Of a DNA stretch of 64,000 bases, positions 30,101 to 43,500 are shown one piece after another. The notes under the pieces were generated by a model that saw only the letters and a list, made by a program, of their open reading frames with translations, was not told the origin of the DNA and ran no database searches. Both the position numbers and the translations under genes were made by a program. The DNA is from Galaxea fascicularis. Its lineage: Eukaryota; Cnidaria; Anthozoa; Scleractinia; Euphylliidae. The stretch covers positions 2,711,235 through 2,775,234 of the forward strand of contig OX419336.1 of the NCBI GenBank assembly GCA_948470475.1, in the 5' to 3' direction. Within the stretch, counting starts at the first letter, position 1. Each line of letters starts with the position of its first letter.

Positions 30101-33100
30101 TTATTGTTTTCCAGTCTGGGTGGTGATGTTTGAAAAAGAATTGATACTTTTATGTGATATGTTAATGTTCGTCTGGCAAAATTTTTTGAAGCCATCAAAA
30201 TGAGAGTGTACTGTAAACCAGACACTAGTCACAGAGGCACCCGTCTATTACTTCAAAAGGGTGTTCTTTTTACCCCTTCAATTTCTCTTAACAGGAAATT
30301 GAGAAGCTAACAAGAGAAAAAGCAGACTTGGAGGCCAAATATAATGTTGAGTTAAAAAGAGCTAGTGAACAGTCATCAAGTAAGGAATTGTCACTACGAA
30401 AAGAACTTGAAGAGGTTACAGCAAAGTTAAAGAGAGATCACCAGAAGGAATTACAGGAAACAATCACGAAACAGGACAGTGAACACAATAGTCGCATGAA
30501 GACATTGCAGGAAGAATTTCAAGAAAAATTGTTCATAAAGGAGAAATATCTTTTAGAAAAGTCAGAACAAGAACTTGAGAGATTACGGGGAGAGAAAAAT
30601 GAAGTTATTGCTCAGTTTGAAAGCCACTGTAGTGAACTGAAAATCAAGTTAGAGTCATCTAAAGAAGAGGTTGAGAGGTTAGAAAAGCTAGTTCATGATA
30701 GTGAACAAGGACTTGGATCTGCGTCATCACATATCGACAGCCTGAAGAAGGCACTTAGTCAGAGCAAAGAAGAATTACAGAAAACCAAGAATGACTTGAA
30801 GGAAGTTGAGGCGAAGTATGCCAACTCAATGGTAAGGAATCATATGTGCATAATTATGTTCAGGGTTCTCAATAGATTTGTAAGTAGGATGTGATCACCG
30901 ATAAAGTAGGAGGCTCTTCAGCAAAGCCAGAGGAATCAAAACAAAGAAAAGAAAAGCGACTTAAACACAAAGTAAACGGCAATCAGTAGGATGTGATCAC
31001 TGATAAAGTAGGAGGCTCTTCAGCAAAGCCAGAGGAAACAAAACAAAGAAAAGAAAAGCGACTTAAACACAAAGTAAGCGGCGATCAGTAGGATGTGATC
31101 ACTGATAAAGTAGGAGGCTCTTCAGCAAAGCCAGAAGAAACAAAACAAAGAAAAGAAAAGCAACTTAAACACAAAGTAAGCGGCGATCAATCGCCAGGTG
31201 CTGCTTTCTGTTGAGAACCCTGATGTTGTTTGTTTTGCTTTAATCATGGCTATTGTTCCGTAGAATGTTATTCTCTGTTTTGATTTTTAATGGCATGGAT
31301 CAGTTTAACACTGGTCTGCAATTTTTATTGTGTTCTCATTTGAAAAAGTTGTACTCATGATTCAAACTTGTCTGGTGGTGACTGCTCTGGATTAGCAGGT
31401 TCATAAAGTCTTATTTTTCACTCTCAGTTTCATCCTCTTTGATCCAGTGTCAAGAATAAGATTCATACTACCATGAGACTACTGTAGTTTTAATTTAACT
31501 GTAGGTTAAATGTAGTAGCTTATCAATTTGCTATTGAGAATCTTTCACACCACTTGAAGAGTTCCTCTAGACAGAAGTCAAGTGATAAGTACTTTGAAAA
31601 TGGTGCTTCACCACTTATCTTTGTTTAGGATGAACTATACGGACTTCAGGCACTCCATAACAAGCAATTGAAGGATGCAGAAGTAGACTTGAATGCTCGG
31701 TTGGAGTCATTGACAAATGAGCTGGATACTAAATGGAGTGAGAGATTAAGGTAACGATATCTCTAATTTTTAAATTTTAATTCTTACTGTGTGAATCCAA
31801 AAGCCGTGAACACTTTGATTTGGTTTTGACATTTCCTATTTTGCAGCAACCAGTCGTCATCACTGTTTGTTGTTTACTGCATGATAATTTTCTTGTGAAT
31901 GATTGGCTTTTTACTTGAAACACAACAACAGTCCTTAGACATTTCTAGTGTTCATGGTTTTCTATATTTCTTTTGTACTGAAGAGTGAACCATGCAAGCC
32001 TTGTTGTTTTGCTTTGCAATTCCACTGCAGTTTAAAATCTGTCCCCCGGGAAATTTATATGCTGTTTTTATAAGAACTGTATGAAAAGCAGGTATTCAAG
32101 TGAAGACAGTATTTTATACTCTAAATGATGGCTAACAGAGCGTGATTTGATTGAAGTCAAGCGAGTTTCAGCTAATCTCTAATTTTATTCCTTACTACAA
32201 ACTTTCGTTAGTAATCCATCATTCTTGACATCTTATCACATCTCCTTAAATTTTAGAGAGGAATGCAGTAAGCTGCGTTCTCAGCTCAATGAGCAGCACA
32301 GAGAAGAGAACAGAGTAGCACTAGAGGAATTAACAAAGGTGAAAGATGCACAAAGGGATGAGCTCAGAGCAGAGCTTCAAAGTAAAATAGATGCTCTTAG
32401 GAAAACGGTAAGTTTTCATTTACCTACTTTGCACTTGCAAAGTGATAAGCTGGCCCATTCATTTGCATTTAATAAATCTGGTCTCCTGGATTCATGACAA
32501 ACTCTGTTAAATTTATTTGAAAGGCATAAGATTTAGTAACTAAATTAAGATGCTGGCAAAAAGTGGTTGCAGGGAATCATTTATTAAATTGTTTTTTGAA
32601 CAGGTTAAACACCTTGCAGCTGTTAAGGAATGCATTATACAGCACTCCAAGAAGATTGTTAGTACAACATGCTTTGAAAAACTAAATTGATCATGACTGA
32701 AATAGCCAGTTTGTCAAACTTGAGGGCACTTTGCTAATTTGGATGGGGTGCTTATAATATACTTTTAGAGTTAAGATTTTTTGACTTTCTTCTGTACTTA
32801 ACTCCAGACCCATCAACCTCATCACCTGTGGAGATTCACTGCAATTAAAAAGGAATTATGAAATATGTAAAACTTATCAATGGTTGCTGTGATTGTTTTC
32901 AGATCACCGAAACCCGAAATGATCTTGAAAAAGCAAACCGTAATTCAACAACAAAAGAGCTTGACCTGAAAAAAGAACTTGAAATGCAACGTCGACACAT
33001 GGAAGAAGACATGGCTGCATTGTCCCTGCAGCATAGCAAACGTCTTGAAGAACTGATAGAACAGCATTCTGCAGAGTTAAAGAAACTTGAAGTGTTGAAA

Positions 33101-36100
33101 GATGAAGAAATGAAGGTAAATTGTAGGTGTTTGGTTCTAGGTTATTTTAGCTCACCATCAGACTGATCTTTCTGGGACTCTAGTTTGAAACCACATTGTT
33201 TATTTGAAAAAAGTCATTCATGTTTTACATGTAGGTGATAATTTGCTCCCAAAGGGTCATATTGTCACTTAAACCATCAAGTTCTTGGCTGTAGCAGGAT
33301 AAAAAGGAAAACTGCAAGTGTCAAAAATTAATAAAAATAATTTGCTTGGACAAGTCAAAACCTGCCTTGAAATTGTCAGAATGGCTTTTAAAAGGTTTCT
33401 TGTTGGTATCTAATTTCACTGGAAAGATTGTTACTTAATGAGGTTATTTTTGTGTTCCATAGGAACATGAAGAAAAATTGCAGAAAAGCCACAGGGAGGA
33501 GATAACATCACAGCTTCAGGCCAACAAACTAACAATAGATGCTATGAAATCACAGGCTGACCAAAAGCGGCTGAAAGACATAGAAGAACTAACAATACAA
33601 CATGAAGAGAATCAAGGTTGGTGGAATATGAAAAGTAGAAACACCCCTTAGCTGGGAATACAGAGACCTCTTACTCTTGCAGCCATAAGGGACATAATGA
33701 GGAGAGGTAATCCTCACAAGTACAGGGAAGATGAGAGGCAGGTGTCTTTGTAGGTTGAAAGACCATTTTAATAACAGACACACTGGTCACATAACCCCCC
33801 ATCCCAATTTCCAATATTACTTTTATGGCAAATCAGACTTGATAATTGTATACACTGTAACCTTATCAAATAATAACGTATCCTATTGTGTTCTTGTTTC
33901 CTTCTGTCAGAAAATATGAGAAGTGAACTGCTCCGCGTCCAACAGGAAGAAATGCAAAAACTGCACAGGGAATTTGAGATACAGCTGGCTTCCATGAAAC
34001 TACAGCTGCAGCAGGCCAATGAACTGCACTCTAGAGATGTGAGTCTAGCCAACAATCAGCATTTTCAACTTTTTGAGTACTTGGTCCTGAACAAATTTAA
34101 CAGGGCAGCTTAATGTTAGTGGTATGAAACCAAGACTATTACAAACCTTGAGGTTGTCACCAGGAAGTGTAGATTGTGGTAGCTTTCAGTTGTTGTCTCT
34201 GGTTACTAGCCTGATGTTGTGTCCATAGGAAACTGAACATCAGAACCAAATAGAAGATATGAAACAGGAAATAGAACAGAGGCAGTGCCAGATTAATGAA
34301 CTGGATGACGAGATCAGCCATGTTCGAAGCAATGTAGAAGAGCTACAACGTGAATTACAAGCCAAAGGACAAGAGATACTGAGTGTCAGAAGAGAGGCTA
34401 ACTCACAAATCAGGTAACAGATACTGCTTAAGTTGACAGCTTAATTTCACCATATTTTCAGCTCAAATGTAATTAAAAAAATTGCCAACTGGCCATACCT
34501 CAACAATATCAACCTCGGTGTTGTGATGTACATGTATATTTACAGTACAACCTTCCTCCCTCCCCACAATGCTTTTTCAGTGTCCTGGACATCACAAGTA
34601 TTAATTTTTCCTTGTTTGTCAATATCAGATGGAAGTTGGGGGAAGGGATAAGCTTTTAAGCAGACATCGAAAACTGGGCGCATTTTCAGGAGGCATGTTT
34701 TCCCAGAAAATAATTTATTATAAGACATCAAGTGAATTTTCCTTGAATTTCTTCTACAAAAGTGGGTGTCTCTTCTGGCTGAAACCTTAGGGAAGCAGTA
34801 TATAGAACAGCCCCAGTGAGGTCACTATTCTAAACAAAATAATTTGCCAAGATTAGTGTGTCCTAAGGTTGCAAAGAATGTACAAAGTAAACCTTGTGTG
34901 CCTTTGCGTGTATTCATTCTGTACAGGAGGCGCGAGGAAGAACTGGCCAAAGCACACCAGAAGGAGGTGGACTCTGTGGTTGCAGATCATTTGCGGGAGA
35001 CTCAGACATTGCTTACAGAGTTCAACAGATCCAAAGAACTCCTTAGTGACAAGATTTCGGCTTTACAATTGATGTGAGTTGATTATACAGACCTACCAGT
35101 AAATAAAGACACCATTTTACTAATGATCAGTTCCCAGTGAATTGTGGGTAGATCCAGTCCTCTGTGGGGGCAAACAGCTCTCTAAAGACGTAATTTGAAA
35201 TTCAAATTTTACCCGTTTGCCCCCACAGAGGACTGGATCTACCCACAATTCACTGGGAACTTATCATTAGTAAAATGGTGTATTGTAGCCAGAACTGTTA
35301 TTTTCCTGTTGTGCAGTTGAGGGAGGGCCATGAGCCAAATCAGGGCTTGAAATTAACTTCCTGATGTACTGGTCCATTGGCCAGTTCATTCAGATTTCAA
35401 CTGGGCAAGTTTTCCAGTTCACGTTACAGTTCCTGAGATGAGACTGGTTTTTATGTGTCACATTGGCTTTTAAAGATTAGTGTTCTATACTAACCTGTTA
35501 ACTGGTACTTTTCTAATGATTGTATTGCCAATAGGCTGGAGGAGGCCGAAGAGAAGTATAGAAGCCGCCAGTCTCGTCCAGAGGACTTAGAAATGATTGA
35601 ACAGCTCAAGCGGGCATTGGCAGAGAGGGAACTGGATATGAAAAAACTTGTAGTAAGTGGAGTGGGTAGAATTTTTCAATGTATTTTTACATGTTAAAAT
35701 TCAGGTAATGGGTATGCAAGTTGGTTGTGAAAACTATCATCATAATTGTGATTAATTTGAGAACTGGAAGACTGGAAGCACTTTCACACACTCTTTCAGG
35801 TTTTCACTCAATGGGCGATTCCGGAAAATATCCATACCTATACCATGGACGTCTTTTAGGATTTCTGAAGGGGAGGGGGGGTTCTTTGAACTGGAATTCT
35901 GAAGGAATGGGGAGGGTATTTACGATTGGAAATCTGAAGGCATGGGGGGGGGGGGTTTCACAGGTGGGATTTCTAGAGTAGAAAGAGTAGAGTGAGTTTC
36001 TTGAAAACGCTATTGTTGTCGACTTTTGCAGTTCGTAAATAAACCACGAACGTATGATCGCGGAAGCAGAAGACAAGCATCGATTGATCAGACATGTATT

Positions 36101-37257
36101 TACGCTCATAACTTATAGAAGTGAACAGTAAAACGTGGGTTTCACATTTACCTTGATGAATTTCTTGTCAAGTGAATAAAATCTGAAAATGTACCTTACC
36201 GCTTGCAAATTTCTTGATACTCCCGTCTCCTGCCCGATAAACGGCAAAAAAACTCGTATTTGTCCCTCGCTTCCAAGGAACGCCTGTCAGATAATTAAGC
36301 ATTCGGACCGCCGTATGGCAATCGACCGAAAGATTTTAACAGTCTTTTGAGCTATTTTGCTTTGTGAACGTCAAAACAACACAAGAAAACAAAGAGGAGG
36401 AAAATTACTGTAAGTGGTGTTTTTTTATAGCCAAATTTGGACTTAAAAAAAAGGTTGCACAGCCTGGCCACACGCGGTAGGTTTTTCTTGTCGCTGAAGA
36501 GTAAAGCTTGTCGCCTGGCCAAGTCGAAAATGTACCTCCAAAAAAAAACCCGGAAATTCCGAAGGGTAGGGGGGTTCACAATTATGGAATTCTGAGGGCA
36601 TGGGGGGGGGGGGGGGGTAACGCATTCTGGAATTTCTGAAGGCAAGGGGGGATAAAACATGGAAGCCGTCCGTGGTTGGGTATGGATATTTTCTGGAATT
36701 GCCCAATTTAACATTGCTACAGAAGTGATATTACAGGTGAGTAGCACCTCTGGTGGACACCTGGTAAGCACACCCCTTCCCTGAGTAGACATCCACAAGC
36801 TTCAGTTCTGGAGATTTCTCCACAGAAACTCCCCAATCATATCCTTGTGACTGGACACCTCTTGTAAACAGACACTACTGGGTTGCAAGGTTAAGGGTGC
36901 CCAGTTACAGGAGGTTTGACTGTATTTGATATTCCTTCAGGAATTAAATTCATTTTTAGTGTTGTTTTTGTTTAGGATGAGAAGAGGTATTTTCAAATGG
37001 AGCTGCTAAACAGGGAAACAAATTTCAACAAGGTGTTCAAAGCAGCACCAAATATTGGAGTCATAAACCCACTTCAAGCAAAGACCAAACCAGGAAAAGA
37101 AGGAACGCGACAGACTACATCACTTGCAATGAACTCCTCCCGGCTGGATCCAATACCCAACATGCCAGTACATGAGAAAAGGCTTAATAACAGCCGACCA
37201 TTGCCACCTACCCCACCCAAAGATCCCCTACCACATAGAAAGACTACCGTATATTAG
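27104..37257 (+). CDS. FAM184A: FAM184A coiled-coil protein, 12 exons, 1119 aa
   Basis: Exons: 27104-28244, 29905-30086, 30295-30831, 31629-31750, 32257-32407, 32903-33115, 33463-33616, 33911-34038, 34229-34413, 34927-35073, 35535-35652, 36976-37257. Phases agree at every junction and the sum is 1,119 codons plus stop, close to vertebrate FAM184A (about 1,140). The N-terminus contains KMSKKIAQLTKVIYALNTKN, the family signature. The middle is almost unbroken coiled coil with SEQGLGSA and EIKW/DTKW-type blocks. The C-terminus has LLNRETNFNKVF, GVINPL, RLDPIPN and a proline-rich end. The ATG sits in a good context (AAAATGGCG). Molecular function is poorly known. The X-box promoter shared with DYNC2I2 suggests a ciliary role, which is an inference. 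Confidence 0.95.
29340..29880 (+). mobile_element. tRNA-derived SINE in FAM184A intron 1
   Basis: From about 29,515 the head GGGGAGCAGGGTTGGCGCAG contains an A-box-like motif and GGTTCAATTCC a B box. A CCGGGTACTCCGG motif follows. The tail GTAAAGCGCATTTGATCATG leads to GCGCTATATAAG and an ATT microsatellite at about 29,800-29,820. Degenerate CTACCTA-type repeats lie on both sides (29,340-29,480 and 29,827-29,880), so the SINE may have inserted into a minisatellite. Confidence 0.8.
30861..31222. mobile_element. Inverted-repeat element carrying a 102-bp tandem array
   Basis: The ends CAGGGTTCTCAA and TTGAGAACCCTG are inverted and are flanked by ATGTT on both sides (30,856-30,860 and 31,223-31,227). 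Almost the whole interior is three copies of a 102-bp unit starting at 30,884, 30,986 and 31,088, differing at only a few positions. It lies in FAM184A intron 3, 30 bp after the exon. The superfamily is not assigned. Confidence 0.8.
35109..35281. mobile_element. Palindromic MITE in a FAM184A intron
   Basis: ACACCATTTTACTAATGAT and its inverse, with arms of about 68 bp containing CCAGTCCTCTGTGGGGGC and one or two mismatches. It begins 36 bp after exon 10. Confidence 0.8.
35812..36705. mobile_element. Inverted-repeat element with poly-G tracts
   Basis: TGGGCGATTCCGGAAAATAT at the left is matched by an inverse at the right end (ATATTTTCTGGAATTGCCCA). Inside each end are short units of the form GAAATTCTGAAGG next to runs of G (9 near 35,950, 15 near 36,610). 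It fills much of FAM184A intron 11. No transposase was seen. Confidence 0.7.
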
Positions 37258-38433
37258 GCTTATTATGTAGAATTACCGGTATGCTAGACTCTGTTCAAGT
37301 CCTATGGTAACAAGTTCAAAATGTTGATGTTTTTTTCCTATGCAGAATCGTGTAGAGTACCGGTACATCCTTCTGTTACTCTGTTTTAGATAAAATATAT
37401 TTCAGTAGCTCTTTCAGCCAATAACTGATGTATATGTCGTCATCAAAAATACTATTGTATAAAGGTTACTGAGTACTAGCAAATTTTGTACATTTCACTG
37501 GGATACCAGACCAAGATTGATGTCATAACTTACTTTTTGTGTTCAAACAGTGGTTGTGGTTTTGTACATAATATTGTAGAGTATATGCATAAATCATTGC
37601 AACAGGTGTACAGTACATTTTCTTATATGATGTAAACTAAGGCCTTAAAATAAGTAACATATAGCTATCTTATAACAGAGGAGGAGGTTAGGTATGAGTA
37701 GTGTATAGGAAACCACTGTAAATACCAGCTCTACCAGTATCAGGCTTCAGTGATAAAAAATAATTTTGCACAAAAGAAAATTAAAAATTGCTTTTGTTGT
37801 GACATATGATTGTAGCAAATCAGACCTCATCATCTGAGAGTAACGTTCCCACCCCTTCATCTTTATCATCATGAAGGCCACTTTACATGGTTTGTGGTCT
37901 ACATGTAGTCTGGTGTTCGAACCTGTGACCTCCCTCTCAACAGTCCAGTTCTCTGACTCCTCATTCTAGTAACATAAATGCACTCAAATATGCTTCCAAA
38001 CTTTTTGAGGCTTAGTAGCCTGCTTCTATCTCTCTTTGCATATTTGGCTTATTTCCACAGTGTACTTGATCACCCCCAACAGGGTGCAAATGGCAATGGC
38101 TGGAGTGAGAAATGCAAAATCTAAATGACTCTGCAGTCACAGTAAAGTGATGCCGACAATGGCAATGTCCCTGTTGTGTTGTGAATGACGTACCAATCTT
38201 CCCCAATAACACTTGCACTTGCTTTGCAATTCACTGGAAGTCTAGGAATTCATGGGACATGTTTGTCCCCTATGTTTATTTTCAGAGACCTATTAATTAT
38301 CCTTAGTCCCCCTCTCCACCCCCAAATGAAGTATCAGTGGTAAAGGAAATTAAATCCAGTATTAACTTTCTCCAAATCTCTTCTGGACAAGAATAAATCT
38401 AAATGAATAGGCTAGTTACAGTCGTTGATTTTT
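37258..38433. other. FAM184A 3' UTR and intergenic sequence
   Basis: AT-rich unique sequence after the FAM184A stop. No canonical AATAAA signal for FAM184A was picked out with confidence. No other gene was recognised. Confidence 0.5.
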
Positions 38434-38439
38434 TTTATT
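38434..38439 (-). promoter_or_regulatory. Polyadenylation signal, minus strand
   Basis: AATAAA on the minus strand, about 265 bp downstream of the stop codon of the lysine-rich gene. Confidence 0.5.
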
Positions 38440-38704
38440 TCACACAGTCCAAAATGAATGGAATACAAAAACCGTGTCTTGCGATCAATGGAAAACTTGT
38501 TATTCTACCTAACATTTTAACCCTCATGGGTTGTCCCTACCCCTCTCCCGACAGGTCATCTTAGATTATGACAATGTATCGTATGGGCTCGAGAACTTTG
38601 AAACAATTAAGATTAAAAACTATACTACGGCGATAGGATTTAAAACTGTTGTTTGCGGAAAAGTTACACTTCCACGGCTGTTCGATTTTTATCTCTTCCA
38701 TTCT

Positions 38705-39109
38705 TTACAGCCTTTTACTCTGCGATCTCTTCGGCTCAGGCAGTCCTCCCGTCTTTTCAAGTTTTATCCCAGCTTTTAAATTCTTGACACGAGCGCTTGT
38801 TCGAACTGGTGAGGATCTCTCCTTTTTCGCTTTTTTCACTGGTGTTTCGCTGCTATCGAGCTTCTTTGGCTCTCTTCGTGATCTTTTTGCTGCTTCTTTG
38901 TCATTTGTCTTCTGATCGTCCACAGCTACTTGGCCGTTTTCCGCGTCGCGATCGTCACGTTTTACTTCGTCATCTGGGATCACCTTGGAATGTGAAGCCG
39001 TTTCTCCGCTCGCAGTCTTTTCGCCTTCAGAGTCAGAAGAATGGCTGGGATGCCCAACTTCCTCGACTGGCGTCTCTGTCTCTCCCTTTTTTGCCGATTC
39101 TTCTACCAT
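38705..39109 (-). CDS. Small lysine/glutamate-rich protein, single exon, 134 aa
   Basis: A continuous frame from ATG at 39,109 to TAA at 38,705. The protein is highly charged and lacks hydrophobic segments. It has basic clusters that look like nuclear localisation signals (KRSRREPKK near 75, VKKAKKE near 90, a KRSQSKRL end) and Ser/Glu-rich stretches typical of disordered nuclear proteins. No domain was recognised and no orthologue comes to mind. Gly-Glu-Lys-Thr-Ala type acidic repeats are not enough to place it. A minus-strand AATAAA downstream supports a real transcript. It converges with FAM184A. It could be a complete small chromatin-associated protein or a single-exon retrocopy. Confidence 0.6.
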   Translation of the reverse strand: MVEESAKKGETETPVEEVGHPSHSSDSEGEKTASGETASHSKVIPDDEVKRDDRDAENGQVAVDDQKTNDKEAAKRSRREPKKLDSSETPVKKAKKERSSPVRTSARVKNLKAGIKLEKTGGLPEPKRSQSKRL

Positions 39110-40054
39110 GGCTGAGTTGAAAGCGAACGGCTAGCCTCCGATCAACACAGACAGTATCTTCAACCTGATGTTATGTTCAACATGATTCGGCGAAAACCAC
39201 CCAAACCGGTTTTTCCTGTTTCACAGCCTTGTTGTTGATGGCTTGGCGTCTATAAATGGCGCGATTTTTGAGTATGATTGACGTAACAGCTTCTTTTCAG
39301 GTTCTTAAGCGAGCGCAGATGTTATGCTAAAAACGTGATCATTTCTTATTGTTCATGACAAACAACATGCTTTTGTGCTATGGTTACTTGAGTTTGATTC
39401 AAACGAAAATCAAAAAATCAATTGTCTCGTATTGTTCACGTCGCGGTCTCTTCCGCGTGACGCTTGCGTTTTCCAATCGTTGAATGCGGGGTTTTCCCAT
39501 GAGCAAGCCCTCTCATTTGCGTCATGTAAGCCACTCTGTTGTGTCCTAGTCTCCTTCGCTCAGGTTGGCGAGAAAATGCTTATTGCCATTTTTGAGGGAC
39601 GAATCAATCTCCCCTTAAAATCATTGACGAATCGTGTTTCAATCCCCTTTCAGTAACTTCAGCACTGAATGCGCTCTACGGAAAATCATGTGACAAGCCT
39701 GTTGCCTCTCTCCTGACGTGTCTCTTGAAAGCTCGTGTGTGTACGCGTTTTGTTGCTGAACCCCTTTATCGATTGCGTTGAGCTGCTTCCTATCTCCACT
39801 AGCCCTTACTATCTGCGCGTTTGTGAAATTTGTGCAGACACTGCAACAGAATGTATACTCAGGAATACTGAAAAAAAAAAAGAGGTTGGTTCTGGTAACC
39901 TTTTCTTAAAATCTAAGCGCCGTGCTACAAAATAGTAGGCCATAAGTTGTAATCACGTGCGACTTGTTGTTTCCCCAATTTCAAGAAAGAAATAAGGACA
40001 CTGACGAGACACAAGAAAGCTGTGATCACTTCTCTCATTCAACAAAATTATAAA
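39110..40054. other. Intergenic, no recognised gene
   Basis: Short frames here have no family resemblance or splice context. The region probably contains the upstream sequence of the lysine-rich gene and sequence beyond the 3' end of CDC23. Confidence 0.45.
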
Positions 40055-40060
40055 TTTATT
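40055..40060 (-). promoter_or_regulatory. Polyadenylation signal of CDC23
   Basis: AATAAA on the minus strand, 500 bp downstream of the CDC23 stop. Other A/T-rich variants lie closer, so assignment is tentative. Confidence 0.4.
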
Positions 40061-40559
40061 TGCCTCTGGTAAGACTTTTTAGTGACTTATTTAAATGTTT
40101 TCTGACCAGTTACAGAGAACCCGGAAGACGAGAGGGAAAATACGGGATGGAATACGACGATACACTACACTAACAGGGACAGAATCTAGGACAATAACAG
40201 CAGTTTGATCTTGATTTGATTTCAGAGTTAAATTAACTTATCAGAGAGGGAGGGGCTTACGTAGGCGATGCGCTTTCCAGAAGATACGGCATTTAAAACG
40301 CTCGTGTTCTGGGCGACTGGTGGTTAAGATAAACGACTGTCTGTCTCTTTGGTCCGCGATGAGAGACAGAAAAGGGACTTTTACTGCGACGTTCTTGCTC
40401 GTACCATAGGCATAGAAAAGTGGCCAGAGGCGTGTTTTGCCTGTTTTTCTGTCCATGTCATATACTGATCACAACATATGCGACTGTCCACGAACACTAT
40501 CCGGGAAAAATATGAGATAAGGGATGTCAGCCAATCGGATTACTTCGTGTGAATACTTA

Positions 40560-43500
40560 TCAAGGTGTATTAAAATTCAGGTTTGTTGGTGCCACCAGCG
40601 CCGGCGACATCCCGGTCTCGTGACCAGTGGTTATATTTCCAAGTGACAACTCCTGGGTAAAAGCATCGGAGGCTTCTCTATCGCCGCTGTCACCACTGGT
40701 TCTGCAATTAGAAATCTGCCGCAGAAGACCTTTGCCTTCCTCTCTAACCTACATACAAAAGAGAAATACAGGGTCCTGACCATTTACACGAAAAATCCGG
40801 AAATTCAGTTCGAAACATTAAATGGTGCATACCATTCCATTTGGAACGTTTCAGAAATTACGGGCCATCTGCTTAATCAATACACTTTTCTGTTATTTTC
40901 GAGCTTTTCAACTTATACTGGTACATTTTGTGATTTATCCATTTTGCGCTTGGACAAGCTGCAGCATTGAATATTTACACTCAAAATTTCCACCCGGATG
41001 GATTGTGTAAATGGTAACCGCCCACAGTTATTCCTCTATTTCAATTAATCTTCACTGTGATACAATGACTTTTTATGCACTAAAAGATATACAGACGAGG
41101 CATATTATAGAAAGAATAAACAAGAGTGGCTAGGAAGCCTAAAGAAACTATACAGATCAAAAATTAGGCTTCCTTAAATGGATGATAGGACTGGCCAGGA
41201 TGGGACGGAACGGGAACTTGCAGATTTGACATTTTTGTAGTAATCATGATTGCAACGCAATATAGAACTTTACAAATGACTTACTTCGTTCCGTGATTGG
41301 TTGCCAGGTAAAACTCGCGCCACTTTCTCAACCAATGAGAAGCAAAACCAAATCCAATCGAGAGTGGCTCGCACGCATTTTACCGCGCTTGCTACAGCAC
41401 GTGTAGTTGCTTCGAAACCTGATTGGCTCATTGTGCTGTTCGTGTCTTGTGATTGGTTAGAGTAATTGCTTTCGCTTTGGTTTTACGACAGTCAACTAAA
41501 AATTGCTGTTATACAAGGCAAAACCGTTCACTTACTTCATTAAATTCACAGCACTTGTGAGCGTACATTTCAGCGGCTTCTAAATTTCGCTTCTTGAGGT
41601 TGTACCTCGACAAAAAAAGGTATGCAGAACACAGATCACTGATAGAAAGTATCTGGAAAAAAAATTACATGTCACAGTTACGAACACAACTTTAACACCT
41701 GCCAAAAAAATGAACCTGAAATTGTTCACTTCTAGAATTTTCTTCAAACCGGAGAAACACTCATTTAACTTTGAATTTTCAGCTTTTAGACGGAAGGCTA
41801 AAAAACCAGAAAAGAAACACTCCGACATGTAAAAGTACCAAAACGAAAAAAACTTTTTTTTGCTAATGAATTAAAAGTTTACAAAGAGAAATGTGGTTTT
41901 CAAGGAAGAGTTCCACACACTGAGGTATTTTGTCCGGGGAGACTCAATCGCTTGACAGTGTCTCTCCGCGAGAGTAAAGCGAGTGAAACACGTGAGAATA
42001 CGTGACGCGCATCGCACCTCCTCGCGCGAGGCATATTTTTGAACGTGCTCGCGTGTTTAGCCGGATTGCAAGTAGTAAGCCTTTCCCTCAGACTACGTTT
42101 CTACATTTCTCACCCCAACTATTTCTGTCTGTCCTACATAGCGATTGTATTGTATGGCCGCTTCGTCATCTTCTTGAAGCTGCTCATGCAATCTTAAGCA
42201 GTGGAGGAAAAAAAATAAAGCATACAGTTAACATGATTACACTCAGTAACTATTCGGACAGTGAACAGTAATTATTAAGCTGACCAATACATTAATTACC
42301 TTGCCAACTTGATTACCGCCATTCCCTCTAAATCCCCCACTGATATCGCTCTGAAATAGCACTGAAATGACAAGCATTTTTAAAGCACAAGCAAGTAAAA
42401 CTTTCACCGATACTCTCTCTCTTAGTCACTACCATACTGCAGAATTTACGTAAATTTAATGTTAGTACACTTAACTGCGACGACCAAAATAGACCTCTTC
42501 AGATTTTCTTGAACATTTGCTATTGGCTCCGCTTGTGGCGAAAATTTTCCTAACTTAGAAAGGTCTACAACAGTGTGCACTGTGCATGGTCCAGCAAAAA
42601 TATATAGCCAGTTAGAGAAATAGTAACATGAAGTGTTTAATCGCCATGCTTTTACAGATTTGAAACCGAATGATGTCCCAAGAAAATGAAGCAGTAGCTT
42701 GCTTATTAGCTTATGTCACACTGTTGAAAAACGCCATTTGTGTGGGGAAAATGGTTGGGTAATATCTAAACCTTTTCCCCAGTTATTCAAAGAGCGAAAA
42801 TCTTTATCCACCGGATAAGTCCCTGAATGTATTGCATATGATACACGTTCATCCGTTGGATAATGTTTTCACCGCGGTCAAACCATCCTCGGAGACCCAG
42901 TGGCATATAGTCCGCTCGTCTTACAAACTTTCTCAAGTCCCTCCCGATCTCCGTCCCATCCCGATAATCTGCCCCCAGGTCTCCGAGGATGCGGTCAAAC
43001 GTAAAAAGAGTCTAGTGCGCCGGAAAACGAGGGCTTTTGTTTGTTTTGAGTTTGTGTGTTTACAAAATCATTTAACAATGAACCGGTTTTTCGCAAGTCA
43101 CGCCTGGAAACAGACTGAACAAAGCGGATACAGGGCCAAAAGGTCTATATATACTTCTCTTTTAAAAGGATAAAACGTTTTTAGTAAATCGTAAAATTAT
43201 TTAGTTAATTCACAGACCCCCCAAAAATTAATCATCTTTGAGCTTTCAAACTAAAAGCCTTATCTTTATTTACAAAACATCTGACCGCGGTGAAAAGATA
43301 ACATTATCCAGTCTCTGACTAACTGGGTCTTGGAATCGGATAATGCCTTCAAGGATCAGTGGGCCATATAGCGTGGATGACTGAGTTGCAGAAAACTTAG
43401 ACTGTGAGCAATCCCTCAGGATGGTCGCGCAAGAGCTCAACCGAGCTAGCATGCAATTAGCTAGCAAGCGAGCGAAAAAACACATAGCGAGCCGTTCCCT

